Shown here in pieces: positions 28,418-37,426 of a DNA stretch of 64,000 nucleotides; positions within the stretch are counted from its first letter, which is position 1; the number at the start of each line of letters is the position of its first letter. The notes below the pieces were generated by a model. The model did not search any database and was not told where the DNA came from. It worked only from the letters and a program-made list of their open reading frames with translations. This stretch comes from Actinomycetales bacterium. GTDB taxonomy: Bacteria; Actinomycetota; Actinomycetes; Mycobacteriales; Micromonosporaceae. The translations under genes and the position numbers were made by a program. The stretch lies in NCBI GenBank assembly GCA_002919305.1, contig PKFB01000057.1:117789-181788 (forward strand), read 5' to 3'.

Positions 28418-29860
28418 ATGGCTGAAGTCATCCCGTTCTGGGTGGCGGGTAGGCCCACCACCGGCGATGAGGTCGTGACCATTACCCATCCCTACGACGC
28501 CAGCATGGTCGGGCGTACCACCTACGCCTCGCCGGAGCAGGTCGAGGCTGCCGTGGGTGCCGCCGCTGAGGTGGCTCAAGAAGCCGCGGCGCTGCCCGCC
28601 CATGTGCGGGCGGGGGCGCTGGACCATGTCTCCCGGCGGATCAAGGAGTGGTCGGAGGACTTCGCCCGCCTGATCACCGCGGAGAACGGGAAGCCGTTGA
28701 CCTGGGCGCGCGCCGAGGTAGGGCGGGCGGTGAGTACCTTCCGGTGGGCGGCGGAGGAGGCTCGCCGGTTCGGCGGTGAGCTTCAGCGGCTGGACACCGA
28801 CCCCGCCGGCACCGGACGGGTCGCGGTGATCCGTCGCTTCCCGCGTGGACCGGTGCTGGGGATCACCCCGTTCAACTTCCCGTTGAACCTGGTGGCGCAC
28901 AAGGTGGCGCCCGCTATCGCCGTAGGCACGCCCATCGTGATCAAACCGGCGCCGGCCACGCCGTTGACCGCGTTACTGCTCGGTGAGTTGCTGGCCGAGA
29001 CCGACCTGCCACCGGGGATGTTCTCGATCCTGCCGCTCCCCAATGAGCGCGCCGAGGCCCTGGTCACCGACGACCGTCTCCCGGTGGTCTCCTTCACCGG
29101 TTCGGTGTCGGTGGGGTGGCAGATTCGCCGGATGGTACCCACCAAACACGTCACCCTGGAGCTGGGAGGCAACGCTGCGGTGGTGGTCTGTCCGGACTGG
29201 TCGAGCGACGCCGATCTGGATCTGGCAGCGACTCGGATCGCGACGTTCTCCAACTACCAGGCCGGCCAAAGCTGCATCGCGGTGCAGCGGGTGTACGCGG
29301 ACCAGGCGGTCTACGAACGCCTGAAGGACCGGATAGTGGCCGCCGTGGAGAAACTGGCGACCGGGGATCCGTTTGACGAGCGTACGCAGGTCGGTCCGCT
29401 GATCAGCGAGGCCGCTGCCCGGCGCGTTGAGGAGTGGGTGTCCGAGGCGGTGGCCGCCGGGGGCCGCATCCTCACCGGTGGGCGGCGGGAGGGCGCCAAC
29501 TACGAACCCACGGTCTTGGAGAACGTCCCCGCCGACGCCAAGGTGTGTCGGGAGGAAGTGTTCGGGCCGGTGCTGGTGCTCTCGGCCACCTCCAGTGTGG
29601 AGGAGGCGTTCGCCGCGGTGAACGACTCCGCGTACGGACTCCAAGCGGGGGTGTTCACCCACCGAGTGGACACCGCCTTCGCGGCGTACCGCGCCTTGAC
29701 GGTAGGTGGCGTGATCATCGGGGATGTGCCCAGTTACCGGGCGGACCAGATGCCCTACGGCGGTACCAAGGCCAGTGGGGTGGGCCGGGAAGGGGTCCGC
29801 TCGGCGATGGAGGACTACACCGAGCCGCGGGTCATGGTGCTCACCGGCCTGGAGTTGTGA
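28418..29860 (+). CDS. Aldehyde dehydrogenase family protein
   Basis: 480 residues. NAD(P)-binding and catalytic parts are intact: GITPFNFPLNLVAHKVAPA, IKPAPATPLTALLLGELL, SFTGSVSVGWQIR, catalytic Glu in LELGGNAAVVV and the nucleophile Cys in YQAGQSCIAVQRVY. The C-terminus has CREEVFGPVLVLS and MPYGGTKASGVGREGV. It most resembles glyceraldehyde-3-phosphate/succinate-semialdehyde type dehydrogenases used for general aldehyde oxidation. Start ATG 28418. A strong hairpin follows at 29925. It appears monocistronic. Confidence 0.92.
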   Translation: MAEVIPFWVAGRPTTGDEVVTITHPYDASMVGRTTYASPEQVEAAVGAAAEVAQEAAALPAHVRAGALDHVSRRIKEWSEDFARLITAENGKPLTWARAEVGRAVSTFRWAAEEARRFGGELQRLDTDPAGTGRVAVIRRFPRGPVLGITPFNFPLNLVAHKVAPAIAVGTPIVIKPAPATPLTALLLGELLAETDLPPGMFSILPLPNERAEALVTDDRLPVVSFTGSVSVGWQIRRMVPTKHVTLELGGNAAVVVCPDWSSDADLDLAATRIATFSNYQAGQSCIAVQRVYADQAVYERLKDRIVAAVEKLATGDPFDERTQVGPLISEAAARRVEEWVSEAVAAGGRILTGGRREGANYEPTVLENVPADAKVCREEVFGPVLVLSATSSVEEAFAAVNDSAYGLQAGVFTHRVDTAFAAYRALTVGGVIIGDVPSYRADQMPYGGTKASGVGREGVRSAMEDYTEPRVMVLTGLEL

Positions 29861-29924
29861 GCGTTATCGGTGTGGGCCTTGTCCGTGTGTGCCCGAGAAC
29901 GTGACCAGAACCGATGCGATGACG

Positions 29925-29975
29925 GCGTCGACCGCCTCGATCCGGTGCCCGATGCCGAACCGAGGCGGTCGACGC
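29925..29975 (+). terminator. Hairpin after aldehyde dehydrogenase
   Basis: GCGTCGACCGCCTCG (29925-29939) and CGAGGCGGTCGACGC (29961-29975) form a perfect 15-bp stem with a 21-nt loop, 65 nt after the stop. There is no U-tract directly after it, so it is probably an actinobacterial stem-only terminator. Confidence 0.65.
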
Positions 29976-30102
29976 GATCATGATGGCATGTGCGCGCCAC
30001 CCCAAAGGCACGGCTTTTTCACGTGGCTTTTCAGGGGGGGCGGCGAGCTATTCCAGGCGGGAGAAGCACACGGTCGGCAGTTAGTGACGGCCGCAGGGGT
30101 CC

Positions 30103-30456
30103 CTAGCCGAGCGCGAGGGCGAGGCCTAACACAGCGGACAACGCCACCAGCATCGCGATCAGGGCCGGCAGCAAGGGTCTGAGCGTTTCAGGCGGGGCTG
30201 CGCGGCTGAGGTGAGCGATGCGGCGCTGAGTCAGAAGCGACGCGGCCAGCCAGAGGAGTGCGGTCGCCGCCACGATCAGCGAGCCCCACCACGCAGCGTC
30301 GGCGGCGAGGCCTAACCGTGCGGTCAGCAACGTCACCACGGTGAGGGCGAGCAGAGTCCGGCGCCACGCCAATCGGGTCCGTTCCGCCTGCAGGCCAGCA
30401 CGGGGACCGGGGGTACGCGGGGCGCGGCTCCCGGTGCGTGACGAAGCGGCGGACAC
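30103..30456 (-). CDS. DUF202 membrane protein
   Basis: 117 residues starting GTG. The conserved DUF202 opening ERTRLAWRRTLLALTVVTLL is at about residue 25, followed by two more hydrophobic helices. Function unknown. It lies 105 bp downstream of a second DUF202/YidH gene in the same direction, the usual paired arrangement of these small membrane proteins. Confidence 0.85.
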   Translation of the reverse strand: MSAASSRTGSRAPRTPGPRAGLQAERTRLAWRRTLLALTVVTLLTARLGLAADAAWWGSLIVAATALLWLAASLLTQRRIAHLSRAAPPETLRPLLPALIAMLVALSAVLGLALALG

Positions 30457-30560
30457 TCGCTCAGGCTAACGCCCGGAGAGCGAAGGGAGTGTCGGTAACG
30501 GATCGCAGCCGGTGCGGATGCGCTCGCGTGCGGCACAGCGGGGCGGTGGTTTGGCGCGGG

Positions 30561-30950
30561 TCAGTCTCCGGTGCCGCCTAAGAGCACCACGATGATCAGG
30601 ATCAGGGCGCCTAACCCGATCGCTAAAGCCAGGAGGGCGGGGAAGCGGGACGCGGGCAGGTCCCGTCCTTCCCGCATGGCCCGTTCACACCGTGCCCAAT
30701 GATCGACGGCGCGTAGCGCACAACCGCCACCGAGCAGCATCAAGATGACCGCGAGCGCCTCACGGATGTAGCTGGTTCCTAAGGGTGGGAGGAACTGCGC
30801 CACCGCCAGGCCGCCACCCACCAGAGCCAGCGCGGTGCGGATCCAGGCCAGGAAGGTGCGTTCGTTGGCGAGGGAGAACCGGTAGTCGGGTGTGGAGCCG
30901 ACCTCACGGAGTTCGTGTGGGTCGAACCACTGCCGGATGGTCCCGAGCAC
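30561..30950 (-). CDS. YidH-like DUF202 membrane protein
   Basis: 129 residues from GTG 30950, preceded by GGGAGG. The frame is open further upstream but without family similarity. The core DYRFSLANERTFLAWIRTAL is the DUF202/YidH signature, and three transmembrane helices follow. Function is unknown; it pairs with the DUF202 gene just downstream. Confidence 0.85.
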   Translation of the reverse strand: MLGTIRQWFDPHELREVGSTPDYRFSLANERTFLAWIRTALALVGGGLAVAQFLPPLGTSYIREALAVILMLLGGGCALRAVDHWARCERAMREGRDLPASRFPALLALAIGLGALILIIVVLLGGTGD

Positions 30951-31747
30951 CCCGCCTCCCTGGGTATTGATCGTTTCCCACGCTACCCGCGTGGCGCGGG
31001 CCCTTGTCTGGGGCGGGGAGGATCGTGTGAGATTCCCCGAACTGAGGCTCTGCTCTGTGTCCGATGTGGACAGCAATCAGGATCTGGGACCGCGGTGCCT
31101 GGTGCCGACGAGATGGGGGCCTACCGCTGTGACGTTAGTGCGGCATGACCGGATTCATGGCTTTATGAGATCCGCCACCCGGAAGTGACGGGCCAGATCG
31201 ATGGGTGTTTTATATAGGTTAGCCGGTCTGGTCGCGGAAGGCGCTCTCCGTATGCCGGGCCGGCTACTTGTCACCTGATTCGACTCGGTCTTCCCGGTGG
31301 GCGCTGCGGTGATCGCTGAGACGGCAACGCGATCTGTGTGCCGATGCTGTGCGATCACACGTAGGTGTGTGCATTCTGTGTGATCGCCTGTTATATCGGA
31401 CATCAGTGTGAATGTTGGATTTTTACGGCTTCGGAATCTAGTTCGATTACAAAAAGTGCACAATTACAGTGATCGCCAACGTTGACTGATCCTTGACGCT
31501 CCGTCGTCGCCACGACGATCCGCCGGAGTGGTGGGCGTTGTCATGCGTTGCGGTGGAGGATGCCCGAAGGGCAAACCTGCGTAAAGGTCCTCGTCACCGC
31601 GTGCGTCACAAGGGTGAAGACGAGACAGGACGCGCGGCACGTCGACGAAACAGAATGCGGGCGGTGGGGTTCGATCAACCTGATTCAGGGTGAAGAACCA
31701 GGGATCGCCCGGACGCGGATACGAGGTCGATAAGGTTCAATGAGTAG
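30951..31747. other. Gene-free region with inverted repeat
   Basis: About 800 bp with no convincing gene; short frames on both strands lack family similarity and ribosome-binding sites, and part is less GC-rich than its surroundings. A perfect inverted repeat GCGATCACAC-N17-GTGTGATCGC occupies 31351-31387 and may be a regulator site. Confidence 0.5.
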
Positions 31748-32536
31748 GTGCTGATCGACGCATACGTCGAACGGCTCGGGGCCGTGTTGTATGGACCGCG
31801 CCGAGTAAAGGCTGAGCTGCTTGCTGAGGTGCGGGACGGGTTGTGGGACGCGGCCTGGGCGTTGCAACAGCGAGGCGTCGATCCGCAGGAGGCTGAAGCG
31901 CAGGCGGTCCGGGACTTCGGTGATGTGGAGCTTGTCGCCCGGGAGTGCCAGCGGGAGTTGGCGGCGGTACAGGGGCGTCGAACCGCGATCTGGCTGGCGG
32001 CCATGGTGCCGGCGTCCGTACTCGTCACGAGCCTGTTGTGGCTCCTGAAGCCCCAGTGGGGAGTGCCGCCTCAAGGCACCTGGCATGTTGTGATCGCTAA
32101 GGCGATCGATTGGCTAGGCATCATCAGCGGCATCGCCGGCGCTGTCGTGTATATGGCGTTCAGTTGGATCGATCGGTTCAGGGTGGATCCGGCGCGGTTG
32201 ACCAGAGGGTTGGGGATTGCGCTGTTCGGGTTTCTGGGGCTTCAAGGACTGCTGGGCATGGCGTTGACGTTGTTGAGTTTGCGCGCGAACCTGACACCTC
32301 ATTTTGTGGTGCTGATGGTGGCAGGTATCGCGGCCACGGGGGTTCTGACCAGCCTGCTGGCGTGGTCAGCGCGTAGCTGTCTGGCCGCTGCTCGACAACC
32401 GTCGGATCACCCCTGGAGGGGCGGTCCACCACCGAGCCGACCATTCGGCGGCGCAAGGGCCGTGCCCAATCAGCTCATGCGGGTTCCGATGCCGTTTCAG
32501 GACGCCGGTCCAAAAATCCCCCCAGCGTGGCGGTGA
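31748..32536 (+). CDS. HAAS/permease-prefix membrane protein
   Basis: 262 residues from GTG 31748. The N-terminal 65 residues (IDAYVERLGAVLYGPRRVKA, then EAEAQAVRDFGDVELVARE) form the permease-prefix/HAAS-type helical domain that commonly pairs with PadR regulators. Four hydrophobic segments follow (about residues 78-97, 118-140, 155-180 and 185-210), then a Pro-rich basic tail. Its 3' end overlaps the convergent PadR gene by 62 bp. A signalling or membrane-stress role is inferred from that pairing only. Confidence 0.75.
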   Translation: MLIDAYVERLGAVLYGPRRVKAELLAEVRDGLWDAAWALQQRGVDPQEAEAQAVRDFGDVELVARECQRELAAVQGRRTAIWLAAMVPASVLVTSLLWLLKPQWGVPPQGTWHVVIAKAIDWLGIISGIAGAVVYMAFSWIDRFRVDPARLTRGLGIALFGFLGLQGLLGMALTLLSLRANLTPHFVVLMVAGIAATGVLTSLLAWSARSCLAAARQPSDHPWRGGPPPSRPFGGARAVPNQLMRVPMPFQDAGPKIPPAWR

Positions 32537-32819
32537 ATTCCCGCCATGCCGTCCGTTCGGCCTCCAAAGCGCGACGCCCCGCGGGGGTGAGGCGGTAGGT
32601 GCGGCGCTGCCGTCCGCTGACCGTGCTCCATTCGCTGCGGACATACCCGGCGCGTTCAAGACGTCGGAGCGCGGGGTAGACGGTGCCGGTCGGCAGGTCC
32701 AGGGCCCCACCACTGCGGACCTGCATGGCCTCAATGATCGCGTAACCGTGCCGTGGCTCGTCCTCCAGGACAGCCAACAGCAACGCGTCCAGGTGGCCAC
32801 GCAACGCATCGGCCTTCAT
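32475..32819 (-). CDS. PadR family transcriptional regulator
   Basis: 114 residues from ATG 32819. The winged helix has ALRGHLDALLLAVLEDEPRH, GYAIIEAM, then DLPTGTVYPALRRLERAGYV (recognition helix) and the wing GRQRRTYRLTPAGRRAL. The start lacks a ribosome-binding site; instead TAGACT sits 8 nt before the ATG on the minus strand, so the mRNA may be leaderless. It is convergent and overlapping with a HAAS-type membrane protein, its probable functional partner. Confidence 0.88.
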   Translation of the reverse strand: MKADALRGHLDALLLAVLEDEPRHGYAIIEAMQVRSGGALDLPTGTVYPALRRLERAGYVRSEWSTVSGRQRRTYRLTPAGRRALEAERTAWREFTATLGGFLDRRPETASEPA

Positions 32820-32820
32820 G

Positions 32821-32835
32821 CGTAGAGAGTCTACG
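32821..32835. promoter_or_regulatory. Palindrome at padR start
   Basis: CGTAGA-GAG-TCTACG is a perfect 6-3-6 palindrome one base before the PadR ATG and overlaps the -10-like TAGACT of the minus strand. It is a likely autoregulatory operator. Confidence 0.45.
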
Positions 32836-33002
32836 CGTGAGGGAGGGATATCGGGCGCGCCACGACGATATGTCAGGGTCGACCTGAGAAAAATCCTGGT
32901 GTTCACCGCCTATCTCAATGCGACATCTCGAAACGCCGGGTGCGGGCCGGAGGGTGGGCCCGGAGCCGGTGAGACTCCAATGTGGAGTACCGCTGAAGGG
33001 CC

Positions 33003-34544
33003 TCAGCGACGGCGACGGGAGTGAGAGCCGTGGTACTTGGCATCGAACATCGCGCGGTCCGCGTGCTGCAGCGCCCACCGCAGCCCGCGCCGGGCATCTA
33101 ACGGCGCCCACCCGATGCTGCCGGATACAGGGGTGCCGGGAACCAGGGATTCCCAGTCCTCGGCTTGGAAGGCCTCGGTGATGCGTCGGGTGATCTCCTC
33201 GGCTTCGTAGACGTTGGTCCCGGGCAAGACGATGACGAATTCATCGCCTCCGTAGCGGGCCAGGAAGTCACCACGCCGCAGCGCTCGCGCCAGAACCGCG
33301 GCCACGCGCTGCAGGACGAGGTCACCGGATAGGTGGCCGTGGACATCATTGACGGCCTTGAAAGAGTTCAGGTCCACCACCCCGACCACGCCTTCCTCAC
33401 CACGGCGGAACATGGCGTCGACCCGCTGTTCGAGATAACGGCGGTTGGGAAGCCCGGTGAGGGGATCAGAGAGTGCTTCATCGGCGTACCGGCCGACGGT
33501 GCGTCGCAGCTCTTCGTGGTCAAGGCGAATAGCGACGCCTTCCACAAACAGGGAACGCAGTCGGTCAAGGATGGCCGAGGCGCGGGTGAAGGCTTCTCGG
33601 TCGGCCGCATGGGCGGCGGCGTGGTCTCCGGCGCTGCTGTACGCCAGGGCGCGCAGGCGGGGTACCTCCGCGGCCCCGAGAGTCTGCGGGCTGACAGAGG
33701 CGTACCGCAGTCGAGTCAGGGCGTCCTCGGGACGCCGCTCGATGATGAGCTGACACACCGCGGTCAGTTCATGAACCTCGCGGGCCTCGGGCAGGGTGCT
33801 GCGTCGGCCGAAAGAGTGACCGGGAAGCGTATCGAGATGTCCGAGAAGCGCCAGCCGCGCCAGGGCGTAGTCGACGTAGGGAAGATCGTCGGGGCGCAGT
33901 GCCCACAGCCCGCCATAGCTGTCAAGGCGGGCGGGTAATTCAGAGAGCAGGTCGGCCAGGGCACGTCGGCAGCCGGCGGTGTCACCGCGGTGGTCCAAAG
34001 ACAGGGCGTAGCGGACCAGGACCGCCGGGCGCGCGTACTCGGCGAGGGAGATGTTGGCCTGTTCGGCGATCTCCTGGCTGCGCGCCAGGGCGGCCAGCGC
34101 CTGGTCGTGGAAGCCGATATAGGAGTAGACCGAACCGATGTCGGCCCAGGCGTCGGCGGCCTCGACGCCGAGTCGTTCGACGCTCCCCAGGATGCGAGCG
34201 CCGTAGACCAGATGCATGACGCAGCGTTCGAGGGAACCCTCCACGTAGGTCACGTATCCGGTAAGGGCGTGAAAGTTTCCTAGAAGCGCTGGGTCGGGAT
34301 ACCTCTGAAGTGCCTCCCGGGCCCGTTGGATGACTGGGGGGCATTCATTGAAACGCCCCAGTCGAATCAATGCAGTCAGCTGCATCAGATAGGAGCGGGC
34401 GACCTGATAGGGGTCATCCGACCAAGCGGTGATCTGTTGAGCCAGTGTCACCGCATCGTGCGATCGGTCCTCCCGTATCAAGCGGCGAAGAGCGTCAGCG
34501 TCGTGGTTGACATAGGCGTCCGGACCGGGAACCGGCGAGCCCAT
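33003..34544 (-). CDS. TPR-GGDEF diguanylate cyclase
   Basis: 513-residue soluble protein. Residues about 1-330 are helical TPR-like repeats (for example DAWADIGSVYSYIGFHDQAL). The C-terminal 170 residues are a GGDEF domain: DPLTGLPNRRYLEQRV, DLNSFKAVNDVHGHLSGD and an intact active-site loop RYGGDEFVIVLP near residue 432. RRGD, five residues before GGDEF, fits the RxxD inhibitory site, so product feedback is likely. It should make cyclic di-GMP in response to protein partners bound by the TPR part. There is no membrane segment or EAL domain. It is monocistronic. Confidence 0.9.
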   Translation of the reverse strand: MGSPVPGPDAYVNHDADALRRLIREDRSHDAVTLAQQITAWSDDPYQVARSYLMQLTALIRLGRFNECPPVIQRAREALQRYPDPALLGNFHALTGYVTYVEGSLERCVMHLVYGARILGSVERLGVEAADAWADIGSVYSYIGFHDQALAALARSQEIAEQANISLAEYARPAVLVRYALSLDHRGDTAGCRRALADLLSELPARLDSYGGLWALRPDDLPYVDYALARLALLGHLDTLPGHSFGRRSTLPEAREVHELTAVCQLIIERRPEDALTRLRYASVSPQTLGAAEVPRLRALAYSSAGDHAAAHAADREAFTRASAILDRLRSLFVEGVAIRLDHEELRRTVGRYADEALSDPLTGLPNRRYLEQRVDAMFRRGEEGVVGVVDLNSFKAVNDVHGHLSGDLVLQRVAAVLARALRRGDFLARYGGDEFVIVLPGTNVYEAEEITRRITEAFQAEDWESLVPGTPVSGSIGWAPLDARRGLRWALQHADRAMFDAKYHGSHSRRRR

Positions 34545-34946
34545 GCCGTCGCCCTCCTTCCTACGCCGTTTCGTCGGTTATACGACGTTGGGTGCTTCCC
34601 GCCGGGAGGTCTAGAGCAGCTTCGTTGGTGCTGCCGTCCCGCTCGGTGCGGCAGGGATCACCCTACGCGATGAACAAGGGCGAAACCATGGCAAGAACCT
34701 GTCACTGACGAGGTCGGACTTTGTTTGTTCACAGTACGTGTCGTATCCCTGCCCTGATGACCGCAATGCCGGGCAGCACTAGCCCTAGTCATTGGATAAA
34801 TTCCTAACGGTGAGGGAATTCACAGCGGCTGGGCCGATAACAATATGTGAACTCCTTTCCGGGTTGTCCGAAACGATGAGTGCGTGTCCGGAAACCGGTC
34901 CGAATAGGCCGCCCGGCCCTGCTCTTCCTTGGAGCGGAGGTGTTCA
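34545..34946. other. Gene-free divergent region
   Basis: 402 bp between the GGDEF gene (minus) and ABC ATPase gene (plus), moderately AT-rich near 34780-34850. It presumably holds both promoters, but no site could be assigned with confidence. Confidence 0.4.
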
Positions 34947-36293
34947 GTGTCAACGGTAGTGCTGGACAGGGTGACGAAGGTCTTCCCCGATGGGACCCGG
35001 GCCGTAGATGAGGTGAGCCTGGAGATCGCATCCGGTGAAGTAATGGTCCTGTTAGGGCCTTCAGGATGTGGAAAGTCCACCCTGTTACGCATGATCGCCG
35101 GGCTTGAGGAGGCTACAGCCGGACATGTCCTCATGAACGGAGAGATCGTTGATGATCTTTCTCCGCGAGAACGCCAGGTGGCGATGGTCTTCCAGGACTT
35201 CGCACTCTATCCCCATATGACCGTGAAGGAGAATCTCGGCTTCCCGCTTCGCTTGAGTCGTGTGGAGGAGGAGGAACTGAATGATCGCGTAGCCAACGTC
35301 GCCTATTCCTTGGGGATTGGTGATCTTCTTGGTCGCAAGCCATGGCAGCTGTCCGGTGGTCAGCGGCAGCGTGTGGCGATGGGGCGTGCGATCATCCGAC
35401 GGCCATCATTGTTCTTGATGGACGAGCCATTGTCGAATCTTGACAGTGGGCTCCGTCATGAATTGCGGGCCGAGATCTCCAACCTGGTTCGGGAGATCGG
35501 CGTGACGACTATCTACGTCACGCACGACCAGATCGAAGCGCTGACCATGGCCGACCGGGTGGCCATCATGCGCCGTGGGGTGCTGCAGGACGTCGGGACC
35601 CCGGACCGGGTCTACAGTCGGCCCGCGACCATGTACGTCGCTGCCTTCCTCGGCTCACCGCGAATCAACCTGCTGGAGGCCTACGTCGATGTCCACATCG
35701 ACCGGTGGGTGACCCTGCGGGTAGGTGAGCAAGTACTGGTCGTCCCGTGGACCGACTACCGTACCAGGCCGTTGGCTCACTACCACGGTGAACGGATCGT
35801 GGTGGGGATCCGCGCGGAGGCGCTCACTCCGGTATCGCCTCAAAGTAGTCAGGATCCAAACTTGAATGGCCGCATCTTGCACGGCAGGATTAAGTATTTC
35901 GAGCATCTTGGGCATGAATCAGTGGCCTATGTAGAGATCGGAGGCGTTTCCATCGCGGTGGATGAAGTCTCCGAGGGGGCGTATCAGGATGGGCTTGAGC
36001 GCCCGAACTCATTCTTCCGGCGTTTGGGCGGGATTTTCCGACCTTCCAACCGGGCATCGGAGGCGTCTCCAAACGGTGATGGCCACAGATCGGCTTTGAA
36101 CGTGCCGACCGAAGAGGAAGTCGCGGGGCGGCATCACCAACGTCGGGCGGATCTAGCGGTACGCCTACCCGCGTATCCCGGGGTTCGGGAAGGGCATGGG
36201 TTGTCGGTAGCGGTCGACATCTCCCAACTACATTTCTTCGATCAGCGAGGGCGGCGTATCGACGTCGGTGTATTGGATCCCCCACGTCGTTAG
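34947..36293 (+). CDS. Orphan ABC ATPase, sugar-uptake (UgpC/MsiK) type
   Basis: 448 residues from GTG 34947 (GGAGCGGAGG just upstream). Walker A GPSGCGKST, Q-loop FQDFALYPHMTV, signature LSGGQRQRVAMGRA, Walker B LFLMDEP, D-loop and switch His (YVTHDQIEALTMAD) are all intact. The C-terminal half has TOBE-type beta strands (GIRAEALTPVS, then HLGHESVAYVEIGG), but these are separated from the last strand (LSVAVDISQLHFFDQ) by about 90 extra polar residues. Such ATPases energise carbohydrate ABC importers and are often shared among several permeases. No permease or binding-protein gene is nearby, so it may serve distant systems. Confidence 0.88.
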   Translation: MSTVVLDRVTKVFPDGTRAVDEVSLEIASGEVMVLLGPSGCGKSTLLRMIAGLEEATAGHVLMNGEIVDDLSPRERQVAMVFQDFALYPHMTVKENLGFPLRLSRVEEEELNDRVANVAYSLGIGDLLGRKPWQLSGGQRQRVAMGRAIIRRPSLFLMDEPLSNLDSGLRHELRAEISNLVREIGVTTIYVTHDQIEALTMADRVAIMRRGVLQDVGTPDRVYSRPATMYVAAFLGSPRINLLEAYVDVHIDRWVTLRVGEQVLVVPWTDYRTRPLAHYHGERIVVGIRAEALTPVSPQSSQDPNLNGRILHGRIKYFEHLGHESVAYVEIGGVSIAVDEVSEGAYQDGLERPNSFFRRLGGIFRPSNRASEASPNGDGHRSALNVPTEEEVAGRHHQRRADLAVRLPAYPGVREGHGLSVAVDISQLHFFDQRGRRIDVGVLDPPRR

Positions 36294-36452
36294 AAAATAG
36301 TAAATGTCCCCCTCGTAGTCACCTTCCGTGGTCGACGCTCCGGTTTTTCGTGAGAGTTGACTACGTTTTGATTACGAGGCGTGTAACGGACCCTTGAGGT
36401 TGCGCGCAATGGCTACGCTCCGTGCGGCTCTTAAGATCAACGGAGGTAGCAC

Positions 36453-36812
36453 GTGAGTGTGCCCAGCGCCCCCCAGGGCAAGAGCAGAGGTCGTGCGCTC
36501 ATTGGTCCGATCTTCGGGATTGTGATCATTGTCGCGGCCGCGGTCGTTTGGTTCCTCAACCGGGATGACGCCACCAATGCCGAGGTCGGTGACTGCATTC
36601 GGGAGGAAGGGTCCGACGAGTTGACGATTGTCGACTGCGACGACCCCTCCGCCCAGTGGGAAGTTGTCGGTATTGAGTCCGAGGAGCAGACCTACGACGA
36701 GTTTATGGCCGACCCCGATACCTGCTCCGCTTTCAGTGAGGCGGAACAGGCATGGTGGTACGGCGAGGTTGGGGAAGAAGGCCTGGTTCTGTGCGTAATC
36801 CCCGTTAACTGA
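36453..36812 (+). CDS. LppU/SCO3897-like secreted or membrane-anchored protein
   Basis: 119 residues from GTG 36453. A basic N-terminus precedes one hydrophobic helix (ALIGPIFGIVIIVAAAVVWF), then an extracellular domain of about 80 residues with four cysteines (GDCIREE, VDCDDPSAQWEVVG, DTCSAF, LVLCVIPVN), the LppU-like pattern that probably forms two disulfides. It may be membrane-anchored or secreted. Function unknown. Two hairpins downstream mark its transcript end. Confidence 0.75.
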   Translation: MSVPSAPQGKSRGRALIGPIFGIVIIVAAAVVWFLNRDDATNAEVGDCIREEGSDELTIVDCDDPSAQWEVVGIESEEQTYDEFMADPDTCSAFSEAEQAWWYGEVGEEGLVLCVIPVN

Positions 36813-36836
36813 CGAACCGGATTCCGGCATGAACGG

Positions 36837-36864
36837 CGGCGCCGGGTGGATGGCCCCGGCGCCG
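36837..36864 (+). terminator. Terminator hairpin after LppU-like gene
   Basis: CGGCGCCGGG (36837-36846) pairs perfectly with CCCGGCGCCG (36855-36864) across an 8-nt loop, 24 nt after the stop. Confidence 0.7.
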
Positions 36865-36921
36865 GACACTGAAACCCCACATAACCCCCCGTACAAACCC
36901 CTATACAACCTCACATACCCC

Positions 36922-36956
36922 GGCGCCTCTCGACCCGACGTAGGTTGAGGGGCGCC
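36922..36956. terminator. Second hairpin before padR
   Basis: GGCGCCTCTCGACC (36922-36935) pairs with GGTTGAGGGGCGCC (36943-36956), using two wobble pairs on the plus-strand RNA, with a 7-nt loop. It probably insulates the PadR operon from upstream transcription. Confidence 0.55.
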
Positions 36957-37059
36957 ATCGTTCTCGTGGGGTTCTGGCGGCGTCAGCCTTCCTGGATGCG
37001 TTCTTGTGGGCTCGAGGAGCGTTGCCGTGGGTTGGTAGGGCGGCTTCATAGGTAACGTC

Positions 37060-37073
37060 GCTATCTAGATAGC
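37060..37073. promoter_or_regulatory. Perfect palindrome, likely PadR operator
   Basis: GCTATCTAGATAGC is a perfect 14-bp palindrome ending 17 nt before the PadR GTG (37091). Its position over the expected core promoter fits an autoregulatory PadR operator. Confidence 0.6.
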
Positions 37074-37090
37074 TGTGCTACCTTCCCAGC

Positions 37091-37426
37091 GTGGAGCAGG
37101 AACGGCGCAGTCAATGGCTGCGTGGGGTGCTGGACTTGTGCGTGCTCGCCATGGTGGCCGAGCAGGAGTCCTACGGCTATCAGCTGGCACAGCGGCTGGA
37201 GCGCGCCGGCCTAGGGGTCCCTGGCGGCACCTTGTATCCGGTCTTGCTTCGGCTCCAGCGCACCGGCCTGGTGGAGGCCCAGTGGCGGGAGAGCGGATCG
37301 GGGCCCGCCCGCAAGTACTACCGGATCACAGCGGCCGGTGTGAGGATGCTGCGCCAGGCGTCTTTGGAGTGGACCGAGTTCGTCGGACAAGTGGAGCTGG
37401 TTCTACGAAAGGTGGCCACGCGGTGA
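37091..37426 (+). CDS. PadR family transcriptional regulator
   Basis: 111 residues from GTG 37091. PadR winged helix: [54 protein letters not shown] and the wing [17 protein letters not shown], then a dimerisation helix. Its stop overlaps the start of the ABC ATPase gene (GTGA), and the ABC permease gene follows with an ATGA overlap. It is therefore the first gene of a three-gene operon and probably controls it through the palindrome at 37060-37073. Confidence 0.9.
   Translation: MEQERRSQWLRGVLDLCVLAMVAEQESYGYQLAQRLERAGLGVPGGTLYPVLLRLQRTGLVEAQWRESGSGPARKYYRITAAGVRMLRQASLEWTEFVGQVELVLRKVATR

Noticed and set aside
31155..31463. 102-codon minus-strand frame
   Set aside because: No family similarity, no codon bias and AT-rich ends.
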